From: Acidobacteriota bacterium
GTDB taxonomy: Bacteria > Acidobacteriota > Aminicenantia > UBA2199
Direction of reading: 5' to 3'
NCBI GenBank assembly: GCA_022711715.1
Contig: JAKLEC010000010.1
Coordinates: forward strand, 1-42,586
Length of the DNA stretch: 42,586 bases
The notes beneath the pieces are model-generated. The model was not told the DNA's origin and did not search any database. It saw nothing but the letters and a program-made list of their open reading frames with translations. Shown here in pieces: positions 1 to 10,118 of the stretch (position 1 is the first letter of the stretch; each line of letters starts with the position of its first letter). A program made the position numbers and the translations under genes.

Positions 1-2
1 GC

Positions 3-608
3 ATCCTGGTGATGGACAAGGCGTATATCGATTACCAATGGCTATACGAACAGCATTCCGAGGGGGTCTTCTTCGTCACCCGGGCTTCGGAAAGCTGTAA
101 TTGCGAGATTATAGGACAGCATGGCCCAGGCGATGGCAAAGCAATATTGCATGACCAGTTGATCCTGCTTCGGGGCTCAAAGAGCTATCGGAGATATCCA
201 GATCGCTTGCGGCTGGTCACATACTACGACGAGAGCACCGAGCAGACCCTGATCTTCATGACCAACAACTTCCAACTGTCGGCCAAAACGATTGCCCAGA
301 TCTACAAGGCCCGCTGGGATATCGAGCTTTTCTTCAAGTGGATCAAGCAGAACCTCAAGATCAAAACCTTCCTGGGTACTTCCCCCAACGCGGTCATGAT
401 CCAGATCTGGACCGCGCTGATCTACTATCTGCTCCTGGCGTTTATCAAGTTCCAGACGCAATACAAGTTCACACTGCTGCATTTTACCCGCGTTATTGAA
501 GAGGCGCTCTTCCAAAGAACCGATATTATCGCCTTGCTCAGATTAAGTCCCAACCGCTTCAAACTGCCTCATGAGCCTGATGAACAAAGGGTATTGCTCG
601 AAATCTAA
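3..608 (+). CDS. IS4-type transposase, C-terminal part (5' end outside window)
   Basis: The reading frame is open from the left edge, so the gene is cut by the window and only about 200 C-terminal residues are seen. The segment near residues 96-118 contains Y-x2-R-x3-E-x6-K (YKARWDIE then LFFKWIK), the signature around the catalytic Glu of IS4-family DDE transposases. The segment beginning MDKAYIDY is the usual stretch around the second catalytic Asp. The protein would cut and rejoin the ends of its insertion sequence. The frame ends normally with a stop at 606-608, so this copy is not visibly broken here, but the first catalytic Asp and the left terminal repeat lie outside. The DNA after the stop is much richer in AT than the rest of the window, fitting an acquired element or its target. 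Family assignment is strong; the exact subgroup is not determined. Confidence 0.85.
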   Translation: MLVMDKAYIDYQWLYEQHSEGVFFVTRASESCNCEIIGQHGPGDGKAILHDQLILLRGSKSYRRYPDRLRLVTYYDESTEQTLIFMTNNFQLSAKTIAQIYKARWDIELFFKWIKQNLKIKTFLGTSPNAVMIQIWTALIYYLLLAFIKFQTQYKFTLLHFTRVIEEALFQRTDIIALLRLSPNRFKLPHEPDEQRVLLEI

Positions 609-934
609 CTTTTTTATTAGGACAATAGTGTAAAAAAGTCACTAATCAGCATTCTGCGATCGCTGACAATGAATATGGCAATTCAATAAAAATTTAATAC
701 ATAATTAGCATCATTTTTTCGTCAATTAAATATATTTTGTATTACTGAACAACAGTTTTCATGAAGTTATATTAAATCATTCATTGACAATCTTTCCTGC
801 AAACCGTGATTTCATGCCGGATGCACTATCGCGGCAATCAACCCCTTCCGACAACCCGGCAAGCGCTTTTTTCTTCAACATGGAACGTGGAACATGGTAC
901 ATGGAACCTCATTTCCCTGTGGCTGCCTTGCTGC
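609..934. other. AT-rich intergenic region downstream of the transposase
   Basis: No convincing gene is present. Positions 609-800 are strongly AT-rich, in contrast to the GC-rich neighbours, and probably include the right end of the insertion sequence, although its terminal repeat cannot be defined without the left end. The 12-mer ATTCATTGACAA at 779-790 recurs exactly at 2292-2303, inside another non-coding repeat-flanked segment. A heptamer array follows at 878-907. Two ORFs that run into this region in other frames are opposite-strand shadows of the permease gene. Confidence 0.5.
878..907. repeat. Heptamer array, class ACATGGA
   Basis: Four 7-bp units (ACATGGA, ACGTGGA, ACATGGT, ACATGGA) are followed by a partial unit. 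Single-base variation between units with strict 7-bp spacing matches the other arrays in this window, though the sequence class is different. Confidence 0.75.
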
Positions 935-2149
935 CTAGCCCAGCCAAAGGGTTACGGTCAACAGGGAGAACAGGGTGATCGGGATCCCGGCACGGGCATG
1001 TTCGGCGAAGCGGATGTTCACGCCGTATTCGCGCGCCCCTTCGATGACGATCAGGTTGGCGATGCTGCCGATGGTGATCAGGTTGCCGGCGAACGTGGTC
1101 GCCAGGGCGGTGATCACCCATTGCAATGGCTGGGCGGGATGGAGGAACTTGACCAGCAGCATCACCGCCGGCACGTTGCTCACCAGGTTGCTGAGCAGGG
1201 CCGAGAGGCCGGTCAGGTGCCAGGCGTTGTCCAGCGACAGGCCCTGCATGGAGAGCCCGGCCATCAGGTTTTGCGGCAGGCCAACGGCCGCGAAGCCGGC
1301 CATGACGACGAAAAGCGAGCAGAAGAGGGTGATCAGGTGCCAGTCGACCAGGCCCAGCAGCGAGCGCGTCTTCATGCGCCGGCTGCACAAAAGGATGCCG
1401 GCCAGGGTGATGGCCGTCAACTCCCGCGGCAGCCGGGTGAAGAAAAGGGCGATCAGGGCGGCGACGACGATCGCCCCCTTAAGGGTCTGGTGGCGGCTGA
1501 AGGCACGATACTCCCTTTCCGCCGGCCGCCCGGCGTCGTGGCGGGAAGGCAGCTGCCGGCGGTACAAGCCGAGCAGGATGGCATAGGCCCCGGCCAGAGA
1601 CAGGAGCACGGGCACCAGGCAGAGGCGGGTGAAATGAGCGAAATCGAGCTTCCCCACCTGGCCCAGGATCATGTTCTGGGGATTGCCGATGATGGTGGCG
1701 GCCGAACCGATGTTGCTGGCCGCGGCCAAGGCGATCAGGAACGGCACCGGGTTCAACTTGGCCTCCAGGATGGCGGCGCACAGGATCGGCGTGAAGGTGA
1801 GGCAGATGATGTCGTTGGTCAGGAAGGCGGAGAGCAGGCCGGCGGCGGCCATCAGCGCCGCCAGGAAGAGGCGCGGCCGCTCCAGCAGCCGGGTCAGGAA
1901 AAGGGCCACCCGCGTGTAGAAGCCGCTGAGCTTGAACTGCGCCGAGATCACCATCAGCGCGTACAGGAGGAGAATGGTTGGGGTGTCGATGGCGGCGAAG
2001 GCCTCGCCTGTGCCCAGGACCCGGGCCGCGACCATGGCGATGCCGCCCAGCAGGGCGATGCCGGTGCGGTCCAGCGCCAGCCCGGGGATGCCGCCGACGG
2101 CCACCCCGGCATAGGTGGCCAGGAATATCCCCAGGGCTATTTGTTCCAT
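935..2149 (-). CDS. ArsB/NhaD-type (SLC13-like) ion permease
   Basis: A protein of 404 residues, almost entirely hydrophobic, with about ten or more predicted membrane segments. It resembles the ArsB/NhaD/CitM ion-transporter superfamily: a first half with AFLTNDIICLTFTP and SNIGSAATIIGNPQN, and a second half with SNLVSNVPAVMLL and TIGSIANLIV. These N-D/N-V-P and G-N-P-Q-N type hairpins are the conserved re-entrant motifs of that superfamily. It should sit in the inner membrane and move an anion or exchange cation for proton; the substrate (arsenite, citrate/dicarboxylate, Na+) cannot be told. The frame extends upstream to 2281, but that extension is made of repeat DNA. I choose the ATG at 2149 because the transporter similarity begins there and a good promoter lies just upstream; no strong ribosome site is visible. 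It stands alone. Confidence 0.8.
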   Translation of the reverse strand: MEQIALGIFLATYAGVAVGGIPGLALDRTGIALLGGIAMVAARVLGTGEAFAAIDTPTILLLYALMVISAQFKLSGFYTRVALFLTRLLERPRLFLAALMAAAGLLSAFLTNDIICLTFTPILCAAILEAKLNPVPFLIALAAASNIGSAATIIGNPQNMILGQVGKLDFAHFTRLCLVPVLLSLAGAYAILLGLYRRQLPSRHDAGRPAEREYRAFSRHQTLKGAIVVAALIALFFTRLPRELTAITLAGILLCSRRMKTRSLLGLVDWHLITLFCSLFVVMAGFAAVGLPQNLMAGLSMQGLSLDNAWHLTGLSALLSNLVSNVPAVMLLVKFLHPAQPLQWVITALATTFAGNLITIGSIANLIVIEGAREYGVNIRFAEHARAGIPITLFSLLTVTLWLG

Positions 2150-2179
2150 GCGAAGTGCCCGTGTGATTGCATTTTTTCC

Positions 2180-2208
2180 CTTGTAGCACCGAGCAGAACG
2201 CGTGTCAA
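2180..2208 (-). promoter_or_regulatory. Sigma-70-type promoter of the permease gene
   Basis: On the minus strand TTGACA (2203-2208) is followed after 17 bp by TACAAG (2180-2185). Its position about 30 bp before the ATG at 2149 supports that start over the longer frame. Confidence 0.6.
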
Positions 2209-2221
2209 GAAAACGATCTTT

Positions 2222-2256
2222 CGTGACGCGTAACGCGTAACGCGTGACAAGTAACA
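2222..2256. repeat. Heptamer array, class CGTGACG (left arm)
   Basis: Five 7-bp units: CGTGACG, CGTAACG, CGTAACG, CGTGACA, AGTAACA. It is the inverted counterpart of the array at 2513-2540. It begins just upstream of the permease promoter. Confidence 0.8.
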
Positions 2257-2512
2257 GCCAGTGAAATTGCGGGCACCACATCCAATCAATAATTCATTGA
2301 CAAATTGCCAGTTGCCGGAATGATCACCCATTGCAGTAAAGCGCTTGTTGTTTCGCCTTTCTTTTGGTTACGAGAATTTTGAACTTGATATCGATTAGAA
2401 ATTGGTTGCTTGTTGCAAAAATTTTTTCCGTCCAGTCCGCGCCGTTCGCCGGATGCTTTTCATAACGGAAAACTCCCCACGCATAACGTCAGCCTGATCA
2501 AGTGCTGCTTCG
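2257..2512. other. Non-coding core between inverted heptamer arrays
   Basis: These 256 bp are enclosed by heptamer arrays in inverted orientation. No gene is seen. The segment holds the second copy of ATTCATTGACAA (2292-2303). The arrangement resembles a small non-autonomous element, but target-site duplications were not found by eye. Confidence 0.4.
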
Positions 2513-2540
2513 CGTCACGCGTTACGCGTCACGCGTCACG
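2513..2540. repeat. Heptamer array, class CGTCACG (right arm)
   Basis: Four 7-bp units: CGTCACG, CGTTACG, CGTCACG, CGTCACG. The same class recurs in this orientation at 3537-3564 and 42416-42429, and inverted at 2222-2256. Confidence 0.8.
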
Positions 2541-2559
2541 AAAGTTTCTTCCCTGCCTT

Positions 2560-3354
2560 CTATTCTCTAAGCCGGGGTTCCCGGGACCTGAGCGGCATCC
2601 TCTCCAGCGCCAGCGCGAGCGTCTGCAGGCGCTGCGCCCCGGCGGCCTGCCGGCCTTTCATGGCGGTCAGCATGCCATTGAGCCAATCCAGCTTGGCCGT
2701 CAGCTTCTCCGCTTCGGCCCGCTGCTGTTCCCGGGTCAGGAGGTCGAAGGCGACCGGGGCCAGGGGAGCCATGCGCCAGTAGGCGAAGCGGTAATGGCCC
2801 GTCTGCAGCGATTGCAGCCCCATGGCGGCGCTGAACTCGGACTGGGCCGGGTCAAGTTCCGCCTGTGGCGCGGCGACGACGGTGCCGGCCAGGGAGTCCT
2901 GCATCCCCTTGCCGGTGCCGGCGGCGCCCTTTCGGGCCCCGGCCTCCCCGAGCGCCGCCTGCAGCCGCGACAGCGCCGATTGCAGCGCCAGCTGCGACTC
3001 GCTCATGAGCTGGATGGCTCCGGCCATCTCCCTGAGGTCCTCGTCCAGGTGGCGTCCAGACAGGGCCAGCACGGCGAACGCGGCGTCGGCGCGAGCCAGG
3101 CCCCTCACTCCCGTCGCGCCGAGGATGCCCTCCGCCGCGGCAAGCGGATCGGCGCCGGGATCCGGCATGCCCTCCAGCTGGGCGGCATGCTGCCCGAGGG
3201 CCTGGAGCTGGTCCTGGGCGAACCACTGGAAAAGGCGGCGTTCCCGCTCCTGGACCTGGGGACTGTAGAGCTCCGTTCCGCCGGACTGCCCGAGGACGGG
3301 CAGGCAGGCGGTTATGAGGAACATGGGAACCAGAACGACAAGCGCTTTCTTCAT
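2560..3354 (-). CDS. Predicted lipoprotein of unknown function
   Basis: A protein of 264 residues from the ATG at 3354, which is preceded by a clear GGAGG ribosome site; four codons upstream there is another in-frame ATG without one. The N-terminus (MKKALVVLVPMFLITAC) is a short signal peptide ending in ITAC, a lipobox-like sequence with Cys17 as the likely lipidated residue. The mature part is rich in Ala, Leu, Gln and Glu and probably helical, with long stretches suited to coiled coils (about residues 100-140 and 195-240). No family is recognised. It is flanked on both sides by heptamer arrays (2513-2540 and 3537-3564) and has no obvious operon partner. Confidence 0.65.
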   Translation of the reverse strand: MKKALVVLVPMFLITACLPVLGQSGGTELYSPQVQERERRLFQWFAQDQLQALGQHAAQLEGMPDPGADPLAAAEGILGATGVRGLARADAAFAVLALSGRHLDEDLREMAGAIQLMSESQLALQSALSRLQAALGEAGARKGAAGTGKGMQDSLAGTVVAAPQAELDPAQSEFSAAMGLQSLQTGHYRFAYWRMAPLAPVAFDLLTREQQRAEAEKLTAKLDWLNGMLTAMKGRQAAGAQRLQTLALALERMPLRSREPRLRE

Positions 3355-3536
3355 GGCTTCCTCCATAGCTGCAAATTAAATAGCGCCTTCCGGGGCAATA
3401 TCTCGCCTGCCGCGCAGGGAGCTCGTGTCATTGCTGCTGCCGTATGCCACAGGTGGGCCCTATTCCTTTAATCATGTTCCTTTAAGGCCCTCTTAGAGGG
3501 GATACCGCATCACGAAGGTTCATGGCGATTCTGACT

Positions 3537-3564
3537 CGTCACGCGTCACGCGTTACGCGTCACG
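3537..3564. repeat. Heptamer array, class CGTCACG
   Basis: Four 7-bp units: CGTCACG, CGTCACG, CGTTACG, CGTCACG. It ends 9 bp before the -35 box of the next gene. Confidence 0.8.
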
Positions 3565-3573
3565 ATTGCTCGT

Positions 3574-3602
3574 TTGACAGCCCCTCCCGTTTCCGGTACA
3601 TT
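3574..3602 (+). promoter_or_regulatory. Sigma-70-type promoter; possibly leaderless transcript
   Basis: TTGACA (3574-3579), a 17-bp spacer, then TACATT (3597-3602). The next ATG (3609) is 7 bp past the -10 box, where transcription would be expected to begin, and no ribosome site exists between them. Confidence 0.55.
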
Positions 3603-3608
3603 GCCCCC

Positions 3609-4304
3609 ATGGAAAACTGGCCCCTGCGCTTGGGAAAATTCCTGTTCCGCTTCCGCAGCTTCACTCCCCTGCCCCTGATCCTGCTCACCTTCCTGCTGTT
3701 TCCGCCGCTGTCGCCGGCCCCGGCCTGGACATGGGCCGGCCTGGCGGTCGCCCTGGCCGGCGAGGCGCTGCGCATGGCCAGCGTCGGCTTCGCCGGCAGC
3801 GGCACGTCGGGCCGCGAGAGCTTCCTGAAGGCCGACAGCCTGAACACCACCGGCCTGTATTCCCTGGTGCGCAACCCCCTCTACTGGGGCAATGTCCTCA
3901 TATTTTCAGGCCTGCTGGCCGCCTACTCCAACCCCTGGGCGCTGGCGCTGTTCGTCGTGTTCCTGGTCGCGCAGTACCACTTCATCGTGCTGGCCGAGGA
4001 ATCGTTCCTGCGACGGGTCCACGGCCAGGCCTTCGACGACTATTGCCGGCGGGCGCATCGCTGGCGGCCGCGCTTCGACCGCTGGGCGCCCCCGGCCGGC
4101 CGCTTCGATTGGAAAAAGGTCCTGTTCAAGGAGAACGACTCCTGCTTCAACCTGCTGCTGGGCATGCTGCTGATCGCGGCCTGGAAGGAGCGGCGCTTCG
4201 CCGGGACGGTGCGCCACCGGCCGTGGTTCGCCGGCGCCGCCGCGGTTCTCCTGCTGATCTATATCGGGATCAAGGTGCGGAAAAAGCGGCAGGCCGCGGC
4301 CTAG
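3609..4304 (+). CDS. Isoprenylcysteine carboxyl methyltransferase-like membrane protein
   Basis: A protein of 231 residues with about five hydrophobic segments. Residues about 80-150 carry the ICMT/PEMT/NnrU-type pattern: GLYSLVRNPLYWGN, a hydrophobic helix, then AEESFLRRVHGQAFDDYCRR. The R-N-P-x-Y and E-E-x-F...Y residues form the S-adenosylmethionine-binding part of that family. It probably methylates a lipid or other membrane-associated substrate; the true substrate in bacteria is usually unknown. The frame extends upstream to 3522 through the heptamer array, but similarity and the promoter place the start at 3609. Its stop codon TAG shares the palindrome CTAG (4301-4304) with the stop of the convergent rfaE2-like gene. 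Confidence 0.75.
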   Translation: MENWPLRLGKFLFRFRSFTPLPLILLTFLLFPPLSPAPAWTWAGLAVALAGEALRMASVGFAGSGTSGRESFLKADSLNTTGLYSLVRNPLYWGNVLIFSGLLAAYSNPWALALFVVFLVAQYHFIVLAEESFLRRVHGQAFDDYCRRAHRWRPRFDRWAPPAGRFDWKKVLFKENDSCFNLLLGMLLIAAWKERRFAGTVRHRPWFAGAAAVLLLIYIGIKVRKKRQAAA

Positions 4305-4768
4305 GCGTTCCGGACGATCCGCTCGATCAGCCCCGAGGTGGAATAGTTCCCGGACAGCTTGAAGATGACAAGGCGTCCGCCGCGCGCCTCGACCTCGGCG
4401 CGGCCGACCACCTCGTGGGGGGCGTAGTCGCCGCCCTTGACCAGCACGTCGACGCAGCCCAGGTCGCGGATCAGCTCCAGCGGTGTGTCCTCGGCGAAGG
4501 GCACAACGAAGTCCACGCATTCCATGGCGGCCAGCACCTCCATCCGCTCCGCCAGCGGGAAGATGGGGCGCTTCTCCCCCTTCAGCCGCCGCACCGAGGC
4601 ATCGTCGTTGATCCCGACCACGAGCAACTCCCCCAGCGAGCGGGCGTGCTCGAGCAGCTCGACGTGGCCGGGGTGCAGCAGGTCGAAGACGCCGTTGGTG
4701 AAGACAACGCGCCGCCCGAGGCGCGCCAGCTCGCGGCCGAGCTCGCGGCGGTCCTCACGGATTTTCAT
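4301..4768 (-). CDS. rfaE2: RfaE2/HldE-C-like sugar-phosphate nucleotidyltransferase
   Basis: A protein of 155 residues, the usual length for a stand-alone adenylyltransferase half of HldE. Residues 22-36 contain TNGVFDLLHPGHV, the HxGH-type nucleotide-binding motif of the cytidylyltransferase family. Downstream are RLKGEKRPI, VKGGDY and the C-terminal STSGLIERI, all typical of RfaE2. It would join ATP to D-glycero-beta-D-manno-heptose 1-phosphate to make ADP-heptose for lipopolysaccharide. It is the last gene of the wzm-wzt cluster and its start overlaps the wzt end by 14 bp, so translation is probably coupled. The matching heptose kinase half is not in this window. A glycerol-phosphate or other nucleotidyltransferase is possible but less likely. 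Confidence 0.85.
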   Translation of the reverse strand: MKIREDRRELGRELARLGRRVVFTNGVFDLLHPGHVELLEHARSLGELLVVGINDDASVRRLKGEKRPIFPLAERMEVLAAMECVDFVVPFAEDTPLELIRDLGCVDVLVKGGDYAPHEVVGRAEVEARGGRLVIFKLSGNYSTSGLIERIVRNA

Positions 4769-6017
4769 TCTTGCCGAAGTCGATGCCGCCGGAGAACTCC
4801 CACTCGTGGCGCAGGCGGGCGATGCCCACGTCGCGCAGGCTGGAGGCGACGCGGAAGGTGTACTGGAAGTGGTGGTAGTCGAAGGGATAGCCGTCGCGCT
4901 TGTGGACCGCGACGTCGAGGAAATAGGTGCCGTTGACCAGCCCCAGCCCCGGCAGGCGCAGGCTCACCGTGCCGTTGCCGGAGAGCGAGCGGGCGGCGTA
5001 CTCTTCCAGCAGCGTGTTGGTGCCGTACACCTGCACCCCCTCGCCGTTGAAGACGCCGACGCCGAAGACGAAGTCGTCCTGGGGAACGGCGGCGGCGATG
5101 TCGAACTCGATGGCCAGGGGCTCGTCGGGGTGATAGATGTACTTCTCCCGGCCCTGGCCGTCGAACATGCGCAGGCCGGTGATCTCCACCTCGCGGCTGC
5201 CCCAGCGCTCTTCCCGTCCCTGGGCGGCGCTCGCCTCTTCGCCGTGGCGGGCCAGGGTCTGGGCCTCGTCCTTGCGGCCCACGTACTCCAGGTAGGCGTC
5301 GACCACGCGCTTGGGATAGCCGCGCATCTCGACCAGACCCTTGCGCACCCAGATGACCTCGTCGCAGATGCGCTCGACAGTGCCCAGGTCGTGGGAGACG
5401 AAGATGATGGTCTTGCCGTTGCGGCGGAACTCGTTGATCTTGTCCAGGCACTTGGGGACGAACGAGGCGTCGCCCACGGCCAGCACCTCGTCGATGAGCA
5501 GGATGTCGGGATTGACGTTGATGGCGATGGAGAAGCCCAGGCGCATGAACATGCCCGAGGAGTAGCTCTTCACCGGGTTGTCGATGAAGTCCTCCAGCTC
5601 GGCGAAGCGCACGATCTCCTCGTATTTCTCCTGGATCTGGCGGCGGTTCAGCCCCAGGATGACGCCGTTGATGAAGATGTTCTCGCGCCCCGAGATCTCG
5701 GGATGGAAGCCGGCGCCGAGCTCGATGAGCGCCGAGATGCGTCCCTGCGTGACCACCTCGCCGGAGGTCGGGCGGCTGATGCCGGCCAGGATCTTGAGCA
5801 GCGTGCTCTTGCCCGAGCCGTTCTCGCCGATGATCCCCAGGGTCCGGCCGGCGGCGAGGTCGAAGGAGACGCCGCGCAGGGCCTCGAAGCGCTCGCCCGC
5901 CTGCAGGTCGCCGAAGAGCGTCTTGTTGACCAGGGCGCTCTTGATGGTCAGGAACTTGTGGCTGTCGGCGTGCTTCTTGTAATACTTGGTGACGTCGCGG
6001 ACCCGGACGGCGTCCAT
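4755..6017 (-). CDS. wzt: ABC polysaccharide exporter ATPase with C-terminal carbohydrate-binding domain (Wzt)
   Basis: A protein of 420 residues. The N-terminal ATPase has Walker A GENGSGKST (64-72), the signature SYSSGM (about 151-156), Walker B ILLIDE (about 172-177) and the switch His in VSHD (about 207-210). A linker rich in Ala, Glu and Arg leads to a C-terminal beta-rich domain (about 275-405) of the Wzt type, which in the O9a/O8 systems binds the non-reducing end of the finished O-antigen chain and confers substrate specificity. It acts on the cytoplasmic face of the inner membrane with the permease encoded just upstream. The start lies 1 bp after the permease stop. The C-terminal domain suggests that the exported glycan carries a terminal modification; no capping enzyme is nearby. 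Confidence 0.92.
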   Translation of the reverse strand: MDAVRVRDVTKYYKKHADSHKFLTIKSALVNKTLFGDLQAGERFEALRGVSFDLAAGRTLGIIGENGSGKSTLLKILAGISRPTSGEVVTQGRISALIELGAGFHPEISGRENIFINGVILGLNRRQIQEKYEEIVRFAELEDFIDNPVKSYSSGMFMRLGFSIAINVNPDILLIDEVLAVGDASFVPKCLDKINEFRRNGKTIIFVSHDLGTVERICDEVIWVRKGLVEMRGYPKRVVDAYLEYVGRKDEAQTLARHGEEASAAQGREERWGSREVEITGLRMFDGQGREKYIYHPDEPLAIEFDIAAAVPQDDFVFGVGVFNGEGVQVYGTNTLLEEYAARSLSGNGTVSLRLPGLGLVNGTYFLDVAVHKRDGYPFDYHHFQYTFRVASSLRDVGIARLRHEWEFSGGIDFGKNENP

Positions 6018-6018
6018 G

Positions 6019-6819
6019 TCACACCTCTTCCACGTAGGTGTCGCGCAGGCGGTCGAAGAGCAGGTAGCCCAGGAAGAAGAAGAGCAGCCCCACCACGATG
6101 GTGACGCTGAAGCGTTTGTAGTGCGGCAGCGAGCCGATGAAGAACGAGTAATGGTAGGACTCGATGATGTGGGTCATGGGGTTGAAGTTGAGCACGATCT
6201 GCAGCGCCCGCGGCACCGAGTCGTAGGTGTAGATGATGGGGGTGGCGAAGAACCATAGGGTGATCAGGTTGGCGAGGATGTCCTTGATGTCCTTGAAGTG
6301 CACGGTCAGCGCCGAGACGAAAAAGCACAGCCCCAGCGTCAGGATATATTGCGCCAGCACGCTGACGGGCAGGAACAGCGCCCAGACGGTGAGCGGTTTG
6401 CCGAAGATCAGGAAGAAGGCGACCAGGATGGGCAGGCCGAGGAGGAAATGGACCATGTTGGTGGTCACCACCATGATCGGCAGCACCTCGACCGGGAACT
6501 TGATCTTCTTGATCAGCGCCCCCTGCACCGACAGTACGTTGGCCGACTCCAGCAGCGAGGAGGAGAACCAGGTCCAGGGCAGGATGCCGTTGAACAGGAA
6601 GAGGGCGTACATCCATTTGTTGCCCTCGAAGCCGGGGGCGCGGGCGCCGCCGATGATGAAGCCGAAGACGACGGTGTAGACGATCATCAACAGCAGCGGG
6701 TTGACCAGGCTCCACAAAAAGCCGAGCACCGTGCCGCGGTAGCGGGCCTTCAGCTCGCGCGAGACCAGGGTGGCGATCAGCTCGCGGTGGCGGACGATTT
6801 CCTTCAGTTTTTCGATCAT
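6019..6819 (-). CDS. wzm: ABC-2 type polysaccharide export permease (Wzm)
   Basis: A protein of 266 residues with an N-terminal amphipathic stretch (LKEIVRHRELIATLVSRELKARY), typical of the Wzm/TagG/KpsM family, and six hydrophobic segments. LGFLWSLVNPLLLMIVYTVVF is the conserved first membrane helix region. It would form the channel through which undecaprenyl-linked polysaccharide crosses the inner membrane, driven by the ATPase encoded immediately downstream. A CAGGA ribosome site precedes the ATG. It is the first gene of a three-gene minus-strand cluster (wzm, wzt, rfaE2-like). Confidence 0.92.
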   Translation of the reverse strand: MIEKLKEIVRHRELIATLVSRELKARYRGTVLGFLWSLVNPLLLMIVYTVVFGFIIGGARAPGFEGNKWMYALFLFNGILPWTWFSSSLLESANVLSVQGALIKKIKFPVEVLPIMVVTTNMVHFLLGLPILVAFFLIFGKPLTVWALFLPVSVLAQYILTLGLCFFVSALTVHFKDIKDILANLITLWFFATPIIYTYDSVPRALQIVLNFNPMTHIIESYHYSFFIGSLPHYKRFSVTIVVGLLFFFLGYLLFDRLRDTYVEEV

Positions 6820-6836
6820 GCGCTTCCTGAGCGCCC

Positions 6837-6842
6837 ATTATA
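6837..6842 (-). promoter_or_regulatory. -10 box for wzm-wzt-rfaE2
   Basis: A perfect TATAAT on the minus strand lies 17 bp before the wzm start. The -35 at the expected distance (TTCGGC) is a poor match, so an activator or extended contacts may be needed. Confidence 0.45.
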
Positions 6843-6922
6843 CCGCAAAAGCGGCCGTTGCCGAAGCGTTTTCCTTTATTATTCGAGAGCTGGCGCTACT
6901 CCGGAAGTAGTCTGCTCCCCGA

Positions 6923-6951
6923 TTGCAAAAAAAATGATTTGTTTCTACAAT
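6923..6951 (+). promoter_or_regulatory. Sigma-70-type promoter of kinase K1
   Basis: TTGCAA (6923-6928), 17-bp spacer, TACAAT (6946-6951). The identical box pair and spacing precede the FadL-like gene at 35330-35358. Confidence 0.5.
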
Positions 6952-7041
6952 TACTGGCAAAGGGTAGGGAGTGTTCAGCAAGAGATCGCACGGCCATTGG
7001 CACAGGGGCTGCGTCTGCGTCCCCGTGGCCCATAGCTAAAC

Positions 7042-10014
<2,973 letters not shown>

Positions 10015-10118
10015 GCGCAAATCGGGGATGAGCGGCCGAGCCGTTTCGTACTCCCAGATCATCCGGGTCGGTGGCACAGGTGGATGCACAAGGGGAGAAC
10101 CTGGCGCTATGGAAAAGG

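Noticed and set aside
806-2233. Long plus-strand open frame opposite the permease gene
   Set aside because: Low-complexity Gly/Gln/Asp-rich translation with no recognisable motifs; an antisense shadow of a GC-rich gene.
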